From Calditrichota bacterium (GTDB lineage Bacteria > Calditrichota > Calditrichia > RBG-13-44-9 > J075), in NCBI GenBank assembly GCA_024275555.1, contig JAJRYW010000255.1, positions 1 to 11,620 on the forward strand: a stretch of 11,620 nt of DNA, written 5' to 3'. Under the pieces are notes generated by a model. That model had not been told where the DNA came from. It made no database searches and was given only the letters and a program-made list of their open reading frames with translations. Positions 1-6,652 of this stretch are shown in pieces. Numbering within the stretch: position 1 is the first letter of the stretch; each line of letters opens with the position of its first letter. A program made the translations under genes and the position numbers.

Positions 1-967
1 AGAGCGCCCGCGCCAGCGGCGCATCTTCCATAATGGGGATGTGATGCTCCTCGGCAATTTCCTTGATTTTTAAGGCAATCCGGTTCTGCCCTTTGGCGAC
101 CAGCAGGGGTGCATTCATCTTGTCCGGATCATAACGCAGCGCCACTGCATAGTGGGTTGGGTTGGTGATGACCACATCCGCTTTGGGCACTTCCTGCATC
201 ATCCGGTTGCGACTCATCTGCAACTGCATCGAACGTATCCGCGCTTTAATCTTGGGATCGCCTTCCATCTGTTTGTTCTCGTCTTTTACCTCTTGCTTGG
301 TCATTTTCAGATTGCTGATATGATCATACTTCTGGAAGGCAAAATCCGCCGCGGCAATGACCAGCAGCGCCAGGGCAATCTTCAAACTGATGGATAGCGC
401 GGTGGAGGTCATAAATGCCATGATTTCGAAAACCTCCTGGTCCGCCAGCGGCAAAAGCTCTTCCTTAATCGAGGCGATCGCATAGTAGGCAATGATAATC
501 ACCACGCTCAGCTTTATCAGGTTCTTGGCCAGTTCTTCTACAGTGCGTTTCGAGAAAAACAGTTTTTTAATTCCCTTAAAGGGATTGATCTTGTCCGGCT
601 TGGGCGTGATGGGCTCCAGCGTTAACAGAAAACCTACCTGGGCAATGCTGGCGGCTAAACCGATCACCATCACCCCGACCATAAAGAGCAGGGTAACCCC
701 ACCGATGCTGACAAGCCCTTCTATAATGTAGCCGCGCAGGCTGTCATTGGTAATGGGGGCCATGTACCCCCCGGCAAAAATCCCCCGGGAGATATTGAAC
801 ACCGCCGAGAAAATCTTTCCGCCCAGAAAGTAGAGCAAGCTGATTCCGAAAATCAGCACCAGGGCGGAGTTGACCTCCATACTCTTGGCAACATTGCCTT
901 TCTCCCGTGCTTCTTCCAGGCGCTTGGCGGACGGCTGTTCGGTTTTTTCTTGAAAGTTATCTGCCAT
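1..967 (-). CDS. flhB: FlhB, flagellar type III export gate/substrate-switch protein (3' end beyond the window)
   Basis: The start ATG (967-965) overlaps the fliR stop in a TAATG, so the two are translationally coupled. The reading frame stays open to the window edge, giving 322 residues; FlhB is usually about 350, so only the C-terminal tail is missing. FlhB is an inner-membrane subunit of the flagellar type III export apparatus, and its cytoplasmic domain switches export from rod/hook to filament substrates. Visible features are the conserved N-terminus (EKTEQPSAKRLEEAREKGNV, residues 7-26), hydrophobic segments near 34-50, 84-115, 150-166 and 183-208, the linker motif KMTKQEVKDENKQMEGDP (221-238), and the autocleavage motif NPTH (N269-H272, bases 163-152). 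Self-cleavage between N and P is well established for the family. With NPTH intact, I infer a working switch. Last gene of the export-gate block. Confidence 0.97.
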   Translation of the reverse strand, partial: MADNFQEKTEQPSAKRLEEAREKGNVAKSMEVNSALVLIFGISLLYFLGGKIFSAVFNISRGIFAGGYMAPITNDSLRGYIIEGLVSIGGVTLLFMVGVMVIGLAASIAQVGFLLTLEPITPKPDKINPFKGIKKLFFSKRTVEELAKNLIKLSVVIIIAYYAIASIKEELLPLADQEVFEIMAFMTSTALSISLKIALALLVIAAADFAFQKYDHISNLKMTKQEVKDENKQMEGDPKIKARIRSMQLQMSRNRMMQEVPKADVVITNPTHYAVALRYDPDKMNAPLLVAKGQNRIALKIKEIAEEHHIPIMEDAPLARAL

Positions 968-1734
968 TACAGAACCTTTAATAAAGCCAGTGTGTCTTCC
1001 TGGAAAACGTCCAGTAAAACCCGGAACAGGTACAGAAAAATGGGAAATCCAAACCCGAAAAAGAGCAGCCCTACGGTTATCCTGAGGGGAAATCCGACAA
1101 AGAAGATGTTCATTTGCGGCACGGCCCGGGCAACAATGCCCATGGTTACGGTGGTCAGGAACAGGGCGACCACCGCCGGCGCGGCAACTTTTATCCCGAT
1201 CACAAACACTTGAGCTGTCAGGTGAATCATTTTATCGACGGCCAGGGAGGTGATGCCCCAGCTCCCCAGGGGCAGAATCCGGTAACTATAGGCGACTGCC
1301 TCGATGAGAAAATGATGACCATCGATGATTAAGAAAATCAGCACTGCCAGAACGTTTTTGGTTCTCCCGATCACCGAGACGGTATGGTTGAAGTTCGGGT
1401 CGAATATCTGGGCCATGGTAAATCCCATATCCAGGCTGATGAACTCGCCGGCCATTTCAATCCCGGCAAATAAGAGCGACATGACAAAGCCGATGCTCAG
1501 GCCGGTGACGATCTCCTGGAACACCAGTATCACTGCGGTGAGGTGGTTAAACTCCAGGTTTACCGGCCCGGCGTCAACCACGGGAAAAAGCAGCAGGGCC
1601 ATCAGGCCTGCTAATCCCACTTTTAGGCGCACCGGCACCCCCCGGAAGGAAAAGACCGGGGCAACCATAAACATGGAGCTTACCCGCACCAGGATCAGAA
1701 AGAATAAATATATTTGATGTTCCGTATAGGTCAT
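967..1734 (-). CDS. fliR: FliR, flagellar export gate membrane protein
   Basis: A 255-residue very hydrophobic protein, close to the usual FliR length of about 260. In known systems FliR forms the inner-membrane export gate with FliP and FliQ (FliP5-Q4-R1). About six hydrophobic stretches are visible, near residues 5-30, 36-50, 64-105, 120-145, 170-205 and 212-245. Family-like sequences include RVSSMFMVAPVFSF near the N-terminus and ISLDMGFTMAQIFDP in the middle. The ATG at 1734-1732 is preceded by AAAAGGAA (1741-1748) at a good distance; this site also spans the fliQ stop. fliQ lies 13 bases upstream and flhB overlaps its stop by one base, so all three are probably one message. Stop is TAA. 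Confidence 0.97.
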   Translation of the reverse strand: MTYTEHQIYLFFLILVRVSSMFMVAPVFSFRGVPVRLKVGLAGLMALLLFPVVDAGPVNLEFNHLTAVILVFQEIVTGLSIGFVMSLLFAGIEMAGEFISLDMGFTMAQIFDPNFNHTVSVIGRTKNVLAVLIFLIIDGHHFLIEAVAYSYRILPLGSWGITSLAVDKMIHLTAQVFVIGIKVAAPAVVALFLTTVTMGIVARAVPQMNIFFVGFPLRITVGLLFFGFGFPIFLYLFRVLLDVFQEDTLALLKVL

Positions 1735-1747
1735 TACAGGTTCCTTT

Positions 1748-2017
1748 TTAATGCATCAGCATGGGAATCATATCAAACACCTTGATGGTGAATTCTTCCA
1801 GCGTTTTCACCATCCAGGGCAGCATAATCAGCATGACGATGATGACGGCGATGATCTTGGGGATAAAGGTCAGGGTCATCTCGTTAATGGAGGTCACCGC
1901 CTGGAAAATACTGATCAGCAAACCTACCGCCAGCGCTACGATCAGGATGGGGCCGGCCAACAGCAGGGTGGTGTAGATGGCATCGCTTAAAAATTGAATG
2001 GCAAATTCTTCGGTCAT
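1748..2017 (-). CDS. fliQ: FliQ, flagellar export gate membrane protein
   Basis: An 89-residue protein of exactly the family size, with two hydrophobic segments (about residues 17-40 and 50-74) joined by the characteristic loop QAVTSINEMTLTFIPK. FliQ is a small helical-hairpin subunit packed around FliP/FliR in the export gate. ATG at 2017-2015 has the Shine-Dalgarno AGAGGTAA (2025-2032) upstream, ending next to the fliP stop (2033-2035). Only 15 bases separate it from fliP and 13 from fliR. The sequence looks ordinary and intact. Confidence 0.97.
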   Translation of the reverse strand: MTEEFAIQFLSDAIYTTLLLAGPILIVALAVGLLISIFQAVTSINEMTLTFIPKIIAVIIVMLIMLPWMVKTLEEFTIKVFDMIPMLMH

Positions 2018-2032
2018 GCTTAGGTTACCTCT

Positions 2033-2911
2033 TTAAAAACTTTTTACGATGGAACTGACCAGCAAATACCATCCGTCGACCAGCACGAACAGCAGCAGCT
2101 TAAAAGGCAGAGAAACCATTACCGGCGGCAGCATCATCATGCCCATCGACATGAGCACGCTGGCTACCACCATATCAATAATTAGAAAAGGGATGTACAT
2201 GATAAAACCGATCTGAAACGCCAATCGCAGTTCGCTGATCACAAAAGCCGGTATCAGCGTGATGGTGCCGATGTCATCCGGGCTGAATGGTTTCTGGTTC
2301 CCGGAAATTTTTACGAACAGGGCCAGGTCTTTTTCCCGGGTGTGCTCGAACAGAAAAGTCCGCACCGGAACCAGGGCTTTCTCCAGGGCCTCCTGTTGTT
2401 TGATCTTCCCATCCAGGTAGGGGCGAAGCGCCTCATCATGGACGCTCTCCCAGGTGGGCCCCATAATCATAAAGGTTAAAAAAAGCGCCAGGCCGATTAA
2501 AACCTGGTTGGGGGGAATTTGCTGGGTGCCCAATGCCTGCCGGATAAAGTGGAAAACGATGATCAGCCGGGTAAAAGAAGTCAGCATGATCAGGATGGCC
2601 GGGGCCAGGGTGAGCACAGTCATCAGAAAGATGAGCTGAAGCGTAATGCTCAGGTCTTCCGGATTTTGGGACGCACCCACATTGATGGAAACATTGGGGA
2701 TTTGGATGGGCGTGGTATTGCCCGGTTGCTGGGCCAGCACCGGAACGGCCAGAAAAAGCAGCAGCAGCGACGGCGCCAGAACCGAGAAAAGCAGCGAAGG
2801 TTTCACCCTGTTCTCGTTGCCCGTTTCCGGTGCGGCGTCAACCGCACCCGGCGGGTTCTGTTTGTTCCCCTGCGTGCCTGCAGGCGAAATCCATTTCGTT
2901 TGCTCCGTCAC
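2033..2911 (-). CDS. fliP: FliP, flagellar export gate protein with signal peptide and unusual N-terminal extension
   Basis: The core is a standard FliP, the pore-forming subunit of the export gate. It has the family segment TLAPAILIMLTSFTRLIIVF (101-120), then ALGTQQIPPNQVLIGLALFL (126-145), and a C-terminal membrane part with MSMGMMMLPPVMVSLPFK (255-271). A cleavable signal peptide is clear at about 36-60 (hydrophobic run ending in VLA before QQ). The reading frame is 292 aa against about 245-260 usual, because roughly 35 polar residues precede the signal. The listed GTG start (2911-2909) has a good ribosome binding site, AGGGAGAA (2915-2922). An alternative GTG at 2806-2804 would begin directly at the signal peptide and give 257 aa, but has only a weak ribosome binding site. 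The fliO stop is 35 bases upstream. Product certain; start moderately certain. Confidence 0.93.
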   Translation of the reverse strand: MTEQTKWISPAGTQGNKQNPPGAVDAAPETGNENRVKPSLLFSVLAPSLLLLFLAVPVLAQQPGNTTPIQIPNVSINVGASQNPEDLSITLQLIFLMTVLTLAPAILIMLTSFTRLIIVFHFIRQALGTQQIPPNQVLIGLALFLTFMIMGPTWESVHDEALRPYLDGKIKQQEALEKALVPVRTFLFEHTREKDLALFVKISGNQKPFSPDDIGTITLIPAFVISELRLAFQIGFIMYIPFLIIDMVVASVLMSMGMMMLPPVMVSLPFKLLLFVLVDGWYLLVSSIVKSF

Positions 2912-2946
2912 AATGTTCTCCCTAAACGGCCTGACCGAGGACCGGC

Positions 2947-3420
2947 CTATTTGTCGAATTGCTTGCGCATTAAGTTTCGGAAACGATCCGGCAACGCCCC
3001 GGAAGGCTCGCTCGGAAAGTCCGCCAAAATTTGATCCAGTTCCTTTTCCCGGTCAAATTCGGTAATTAGTGATATTGAAGATTCGCTGATTCCGATCAGC
3101 AGCACCCGGTTATAGACTTTTACCAGGGCCAGCGATTGCTTGGGGTCGATGGGGATTCGCGCCAGGATGCGGAAAAAACCGCTCCCGCTGCCCAGGTTGT
3201 ATTGCTTGCCCCAAAAGCGTTTTAGAAGATAGACAACCACAAAAATCAGCACGATGATCAGCACCAGCGAACCGATGGTTTTGGCCAGCACCCAGCCGAT
3301 ATTGAGCGATTCGGTGGTGGGCGTATTGCCCAGGCCGGTGCTGTCTGCCGGCTGCTGGGCAAAGGCCAGGCCGACAAAAACTGTCCAGAACCGGAAAATG
3401 TAATGCCGGTAAGAGTTCAC
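2947..3420 (-). CDS. fliO: FliO, flagellar export-gate assembly protein
   Basis: 157 residues beginning with GTG (3420-3418), two bases after the fliN stop. An N-terminal hydrophobic stretch (about 7-21) ending AFA-QQ looks like a signal peptide. A strong membrane helix follows at 47-67 (LAKTIGSLVLIIVLIFVVVY), then a FliO-type cytoplasmic domain with VYLLKRFWG, ILARIPIDPKQSLALVKV and RVLLIGISESSISLI. FliO helps FliP assemble into the export gate in known systems. The family is poorly conserved, so the call rests on the helix, the SLALVKV...LLIGI pattern and its position between fliN and fliP. A weak GGGGAA lies upstream; translational coupling to fliN seems likely. Stop is TAG. Confidence 0.9.
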   Translation of the reverse strand: MNSYRHYIFRFWTVFVGLAFAQQPADSTGLGNTPTTESLNIGWVLAKTIGSLVLIIVLIFVVVYLLKRFWGKQYNLGSGSGFFRILARIPIDPKQSLALVKVYNRVLLIGISESSISLITEFDREKELDQILADFPSEPSGALPDRFRNLMRKQFDK

Positions 3421-3422
3421 GC

Positions 3423-3920
3423 TTACACATTCCCCAGGTTTTTGATGCGGTCGGCCGGGTCGATTAAGCTGGTGATGCGCACCCCGAAATGCTTATCAAC
3501 CACCACCACTTCGCCTTCGGCCATCTTTTTATTGTTGATGTATAAATCCACCGGTTCACCGGCCATCTTGTCCAGTTCGATTACCGAGCCGCGCTCCAGT
3601 TCCAGAATTTCTTTGATAAACATCTTGGTGCGTCCCAATTCAATCGAAACCGGCAGGAGTACATCCAGAAGCATTTCCAGGCGGCGTTCCGAGAATTGAC
3701 TGGAGCCGTTTTTCTGGAAGCTGTCAAACTGGGCTTTCTGGATTTCCGGTTCTTCCTCCGCTGTTGCCTCGGCCGGAGATTCTTCGGACGGCTGCGGCTC
3801 ATCTCCCAGGGCTTCCGCCCATTCATCATCCAATTGTTCTAAAGACTCTTGCCCGGAACTGCTTTCCGGCTCCTGTGGAGATTCTTGCTCTTGTGCATCT
3901 TGGCGTTCTTGATCGGCCAT
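3423..3920 (-). CDS. fliN: FliN, C-ring switch protein
   Basis: 165 residues. The C-terminal part (about 80-165) is a SpoA/FliN domain: RLEMLLDVLLPVSIELGRTK, ILELERGSVIELDKMAGEPV, then DLYINNKKMAEGEVVVVDKH and FGVRITSLID. FliN forms the lower C-ring with FliM and docks the FliH-FliI export ATPase. The first ~65 residues are low-complexity and very acidic (rich in E, S, P, Q) with no CheC-like domain. It is therefore FliN rather than the longer FliY found at this position in many Firmicutes clusters. ATG at 3920-3918 has a strong AAGAGGAGAA upstream, and the fliM stop is two bases away. fliO follows after two bases. Confidence 0.96.
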   Translation of the reverse strand: MADQERQDAQEQESPQEPESSSGQESLEQLDDEWAEALGDEPQPSEESPAEATAEEEPEIQKAQFDSFQKNGSSQFSERRLEMLLDVLLPVSIELGRTKMFIKEILELERGSVIELDKMAGEPVDLYINNKKMAEGEVVVVDKHFGVRITSLIDPADRIKNLGNV

Positions 3921-3922
3921 GA

Positions 3923-4921
3923 TTATTCTTCTCCTCTTGAAAGTTTGTTGTCTGCTTCATTGGTGATTTTTATAGCCAGCTTATCATCCACAATGCCCGG
4001 CCGGCCGAAATATTTGAGCCGGTTTTGAATGTAGATGGGAATCTCTTCTTCTACATGCCGGTTGGTAGTGATGACGTCGCCAACCTCCAGTTTCATGAGT
4101 TCCTGCACGGTGATCTGGGACCGGCCCAGAATGGATTTTACTTCCATATCCGTTTTCTGCAGATGAGCGGTCAGCTTGTCGTAAGAGACCCTTTTGTTCC
4201 GGTTTGATAAATTACCGGGGTAAAACTGGACATTGAGTTTGGTGATCACATCTTCCAGGGCAAAGGAGGGGTAGCAGAGATTTACCAGAAAGGTATCTTC
4301 ACCCACTCTGACTTCGAAAGAAATCACGATCACAATCTCACTGGCCGGGGCAATTTGTACAAAGTCGGAATTGCTCTCAAAGCCGTACAGGTTAAAAGTC
4401 AACTCCTGGATGGGTTTCCAGGCGTCGGAGAGTTTTTTCAGCGCTTCCCGGATGACCGGCTGCATCAGCCTTTGTTCGATGGGGGTGATTGCGCGCGGCT
4501 GGGTAGCTTTGCCGCCGATGCCGCCCAGGAGCCGTTCCACGATCATAAAGACCAGGTTGGGGGGCAACTCAAACACGGCGCGTCCCTCGGTTTCCTCGAT
4601 ATCGAAAATATAAACCACGCAGGGATTAGCTATGGAGAGCACATATTCCGAGTAACGCAACTGGTCCACCGCCAGCAGATCAATCGACGTCATCGTTTGC
4701 AGCCGTGAGGCCAGATAGAAACCGAATAATTCCGAAAAATTTTCGTGCATATTCCGGATGGTCTTCAGTTGGTCTTTGGAAACCCGGGTCGGGCGACGGA
4801 AATCGTATTCATAGATTTCCTTATGCTCCAGCACCTCGGAAATATTCTCTTCCTTAATCTCTCCGGAACTGATGCCCGTTAATAGCCGATCAATTTCCTG
4901 TTGCGATAACACTTCCGACAT
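3923..4921 (-). CDS. fliM: FliM, flagellar motor switch protein
   Basis: 332 residues, the usual FliM length. The N-terminus LSQQEIDRLL (5-14) is the conserved peptide that binds phosphorylated CheY. The middle CheC-like domain (about 40-230) contains the family's GGIGG loop (133-137). A C-terminal SpoA domain (about 255-325) joins FliN in the C-ring. The CheY-binding peptide implies chemotactic control by a CheY encoded elsewhere. ATG at 4921-4919. Unlike most neighbours it has only a poor ribosome binding site (GAGA, eight bases upstream). A well-placed AAGGAG is found instead directly behind fliL at 5075-5070, followed by a copy of the first bases of fliM (see the repeat entry). fliN follows two bases after the stop. 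Confidence 0.97.
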   Translation of the reverse strand: MSEVLSQQEIDRLLTGISSGEIKEENISEVLEHKEIYEYDFRRPTRVSKDQLKTIRNMHENFSELFGFYLASRLQTMTSIDLLAVDQLRYSEYVLSIANPCVVYIFDIEETEGRAVFELPPNLVFMIVERLLGGIGGKATQPRAITPIEQRLMQPVIREALKKLSDAWKPIQELTFNLYGFESNSDFVQIAPASEIVIVISFEVRVGEDTFLVNLCYPSFALEDVITKLNVQFYPGNLSNRNKRVSYDKLTAHLQKTDMEVKSILGRSQITVQELMKLEVGDVITTNRHVEEEIPIYIQNRLKYFGRPGIVDDKLAIKITNEADNKLSRGEE

Positions 4922-5062
4922 AGGACGTATCTCGTTTTGTGTTTCAAATTGATGTTAGTTGACAAGCAAAAACAGAGGGGATCAGTACCCCGGCAAGCCC
5001 TCTCCGAAAGGTTGCCGGGGTGAGGTGTCATCTTCCGTGATTCGTCTCAGATCCTTCCGACA
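4912..5062 (-). repeat. 9-bp direct repeat flanking a 133-bp hairpin segment (candidate small insertion between fliL and fliM)
   Basis: The nine bases TGTCGGAAG (minus strand) occur at 4920-4912, where they are bases 2-10 of fliM, and again at 5062-5054, just behind fliL. The second copy lies six bases after an ideal ribosome binding site AAGGAG (5075-5070) and reads TTG-TCG-GAA, matching fliM's ATG-TCG-GAA. Removing one repeat plus the 133 bases between would join fliL to fliM with about 12 bases and a normal ribosome binding site, like the other junctions here. The segment contains a strong hairpin and weakly matching inverted ends (4923-4934 versus 5036-5047, 9 of 12). No coding capacity is visible. 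I infer a small mobile or repetitive element with a 9-bp target duplication; chance similarity is possible. Confidence 0.5.
4987..5021 (-). other. Strong hairpin in the fliL-fliM spacer
   Basis: A perfect 10-bp stem (ACCCCGGCAA at 4987-4996 with TTGCCGGGGT at 5012-5021) encloses a 15-base loop, which can add three more pairs (4999-5001 with 5009-5011) after a two-base bulge. On the transcribed strand the stem is followed by TACTGATCCCCTCTG and only then a run of five T, so it is not a standard intrinsic terminator. It could be an mRNA stability or processing element, or the core of an inserted repeat. It shares the CCGGCAA/TTGCCGG arm with the hairpin at 7727-7762. Confidence 0.7.
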
Positions 5063-5075
5063 AATCCATCTCCTT

Positions 5076-5624
5076 TTACTGAATGATATAGTTTACAAAA
5101 TAAACGTTGTTGAGATGGCCCTTCTTGAGCAGCGCTCCTACGGGACCTTTGATCTCTTCCCGAAGCAGCTCTTTGTCATCCGGCCCATCCAGTTGATCGA
5201 TGGTCTTTGAGCTGATAATGCGAATCAGAATATCGCGGATTTGCGGCTCCCTCCGCTCTAACTCGGCGATATCGTCTTCTTCCTCTACCTCAAAAGCAAT
5301 GTTGATCAGCACAAACTGCGATCCCCGGCTTTCCGCCGGATTGACGATGACATCTTCCACCTTAAAAATATATCCGAATTCTTTATCTTCATTTTGATCC
5401 GCCTCTTCATCGGCAGCGCCGGCTTGCTCTTCGGTCCCGGCCTTATCTTTGGTGCCGGCGTTCGCCTGATCAAAGAACATGGGAATAATCAGGTAGCTGG
5501 CTAAAAAGTAAGCGGCGATGATCTGCACCAGGATAACCGGCACCCCGATTTTCAGCCATTTGCCGGTTTTGCTGGGCGACTGAAGCTCTTCCTCTATCAT
5601 TTGCTCTTCCATTTCCTTGGCCAT
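5076..5624 (-). CDS. fliL: FliL, stator-associated membrane protein
   Basis: 182 residues. A short charged N-terminus (rich in E) leads to one membrane helix at about 26-48 (VPVILVQIIAAYFLASYLII). A low-complexity acidic linker of about 40 residues follows, then the periplasmic FliL domain (about 96-182: EFGYIFKVEDVIVNPAESRG, then VLINIAFEVEEEDDIAELER, RIISSKTIDQLDG). In known motors FliL rings surround the stator units and support torque under load. ATG at 5624-5622 follows an ideal AAGGAGGAA. The motB stop is 15 bases upstream, and fliL placed between motB and fliM fits its stator role. The spacer to fliM is unusually long (154 bases). Confidence 0.96.
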   Translation of the reverse strand: MAKEMEEQMIEEELQSPSKTGKWLKIGVPVILVQIIAAYFLASYLIIPMFFDQANAGTKDKAGTEEQAGAADEEADQNEDKEFGYIFKVEDVIVNPAESRGSQFVLINIAFEVEEEDDIAELERREPQIRDILIRIISSKTIDQLDGPDDKELLREEIKGPVGALLKKGHLNNVYFVNYIIQ

Positions 5625-5639
5625 TTCTTCCTCCTTGAG

Positions 5640-6380
5640 TTAGTAGATTTCTTCCTTGAATTTCAACTTTTTCTCCGGAGAGGAAATATAAATTTCCACG
5701 CGACGATTTTTGCTCCGATTCTCCGGGCTATCGTTCGGAACCAAGGGATGATATTGTCCATATCCCACAGCGGCCAATCGCTCCGGAGATATTCTTCCGC
5801 TCCCTAAAAAATACCTTAACACACTCAACGCCCGGGCGGTGGATAATTCCCAGTTGGATGGGTATTGGGGTGTGTGAATGGGAATGTTATCCGTATGCCC
5901 CTCGATGCGTATCCGGTTGTTCGTCTCCGTGGTGATTTCAATGATCTTGTCCAAAATACTGTACGCCTGGGGTTTTAACTGGGCCTTCCCGATGGCAAAG
6001 AGCACCGGGGATTCAATGCGGATCAGCATTTCGCCTTCGCTGAATTCCACGCTGATCTGGTCGGAGAGTGCTTTCTCTTTAATCAGTTCTTTCAGTTCCT
6101 TCACCTTCTCATTATATCGGGTGCTGCATTCTCCGGAAATACGCGGGATAACCGGGTTAAAGGGAGAAATGATCGATTCGTTTTTGGGCAGCACTCCTAA
6201 AGCTCCCTTCAGGCTTCCCATGGCTTTCTGGAACTCCACCATCTGAATGGAGGAGAAGGAGAGAAGCAGTACAAAGAAGGTCAGCAACAAAGACATCAGG
6301 TCGCCAAAAGTGACCATCCAAAGCGGGGCGCCGGCCCCGCCGCTGTCATCATTTCCCTTTTTGTTTTTCTTTCCAGCCAT
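5640..6380 (-). CDS. motB: MotB/PomB-type stator subunit, peptidoglycan-binding
   Basis: 246 residues. The lysine-rich N-terminus is followed by a membrane helix at about 22-43. Its sequence PLWMVTFGDLMSLLL contains the ion-carrying aspartate D27 and closely resembles the sodium-type PomB helix. The periplasmic C-terminal part (about 110-235) is an OmpA-like peptidoglycan-binding domain, with EGHTDN (160-165), NWELSTARALSVLRYF (177-191) and NRSKNRRVEI (221-230). With MotA it forms the stator that anchors to the wall and conducts ions. ATG at 6380-6378 follows AGGGAAAA (6391-6384). A sigma-54 promoter predicts a start of transcription about 20 bases upstream. That gives motB and the genes behind it their own promoter, separate from motA. 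Confidence 0.96.
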   Translation of the reverse strand: MAGKKNKKGNDDSGGAGAPLWMVTFGDLMSLLLTFFVLLLSFSSIQMVEFQKAMGSLKGALGVLPKNESIISPFNPVIPRISGECSTRYNEKVKELKELIKEKALSDQISVEFSEGEMLIRIESPVLFAIGKAQLKPQAYSILDKIIEITTETNNRIRIEGHTDNIPIHTPQYPSNWELSTARALSVLRYFLGSGRISPERLAAVGYGQYHPLVPNDSPENRSKNRRVEIYISSPEKKLKFKEEIY

Positions 6381-6652
6381 ACGTTTTCCCTGGTTGCTAT
6401 CCTGTCAATGGCAAGATGTGTGCCATCGGATTGGGGATGGCGGGGAATTCGTCAAATTTTTAAAGCTTTGTTTTATTGTTACTTACGAGGATGAAAATTG
6501 CAGGCGGGGGCGGGAAGACAAACAGTAATTCAAAAAATGACCGATTCTCCAACACTGCCGTCGCTAATTTAGACAATTTTAGCGGAACGAACAGACGGGC
6601 GGTTTACCTGCTCAAAGTAAGAAAGGCGTCGAAGCAACTTATTTGCGGCGTC
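6381..6652 (-). other. motA-motB spacer, 272 bases
   Basis: This is the largest gap in the window and separates two genes that are usually adjacent or overlapping. Beyond the sigma-54 promoter (6411-6425) and a ribosome binding site it holds an AT-rich stretch (about 6451-6480) and upstream sequence that could carry activator sites. There is no convincing terminator behind motA and no small gene with a ribosome binding site. Upstream activator binding would explain its length. Confidence 0.6.
6411..6425 (-). promoter_or_regulatory. Sigma-54 (-24/-12) promoter upstream of motB
   Basis: The minus strand reads TGGCACACATCTTGC, matching the sigma-54 consensus TGGCAC-N5-TTGC at every fixed position, with exact GG-to-GC spacing of ten bases. 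The predicted transcription start is near 6400. This leaves a leader of about 20 bases that holds the motB ribosome binding site, so position, strand and consensus all agree. Sigma-54 promoters need an enhancer-binding activator such as FleQ/FlrC/FlgR; no activator gene lies in this window. An IHF-like sequence (6461-6473, one mismatch to WATCAA-N4-TTR) sits about 40 bases upstream, where a DNA bend would be expected, but such a match is common by chance. Confidence 0.85.

Noticed and set aside
2519..3065. Long plus-strand open frames opposite fliP and fliO, and similar ones throughout
   Set aside because: They lie antisense to well-conserved flagellar genes, lack ribosome binding sites and resemble no family; they are by-products of the minus-strand codon pattern.
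3110..3430. Alternative minus-strand open frame of 106 codons overlapping fliO
   Set aside because: It is the +1 shadow of fliO. The fliO frame has the signal-like N-terminus, membrane helix and family motifs.
3423..3920. FliY instead of FliN
   Set aside because: The N-terminal part is a short acidic low-complexity tail with no CheC-like domain, and the protein is far shorter than FliY.
5023..5063. Thirteen-codon ORF behind fliL starting at TTG
   Set aside because: It has a good ribosome binding site but ends after a few codons and matches the beginning of fliM; it is better explained as a displaced copy of the fliM start.
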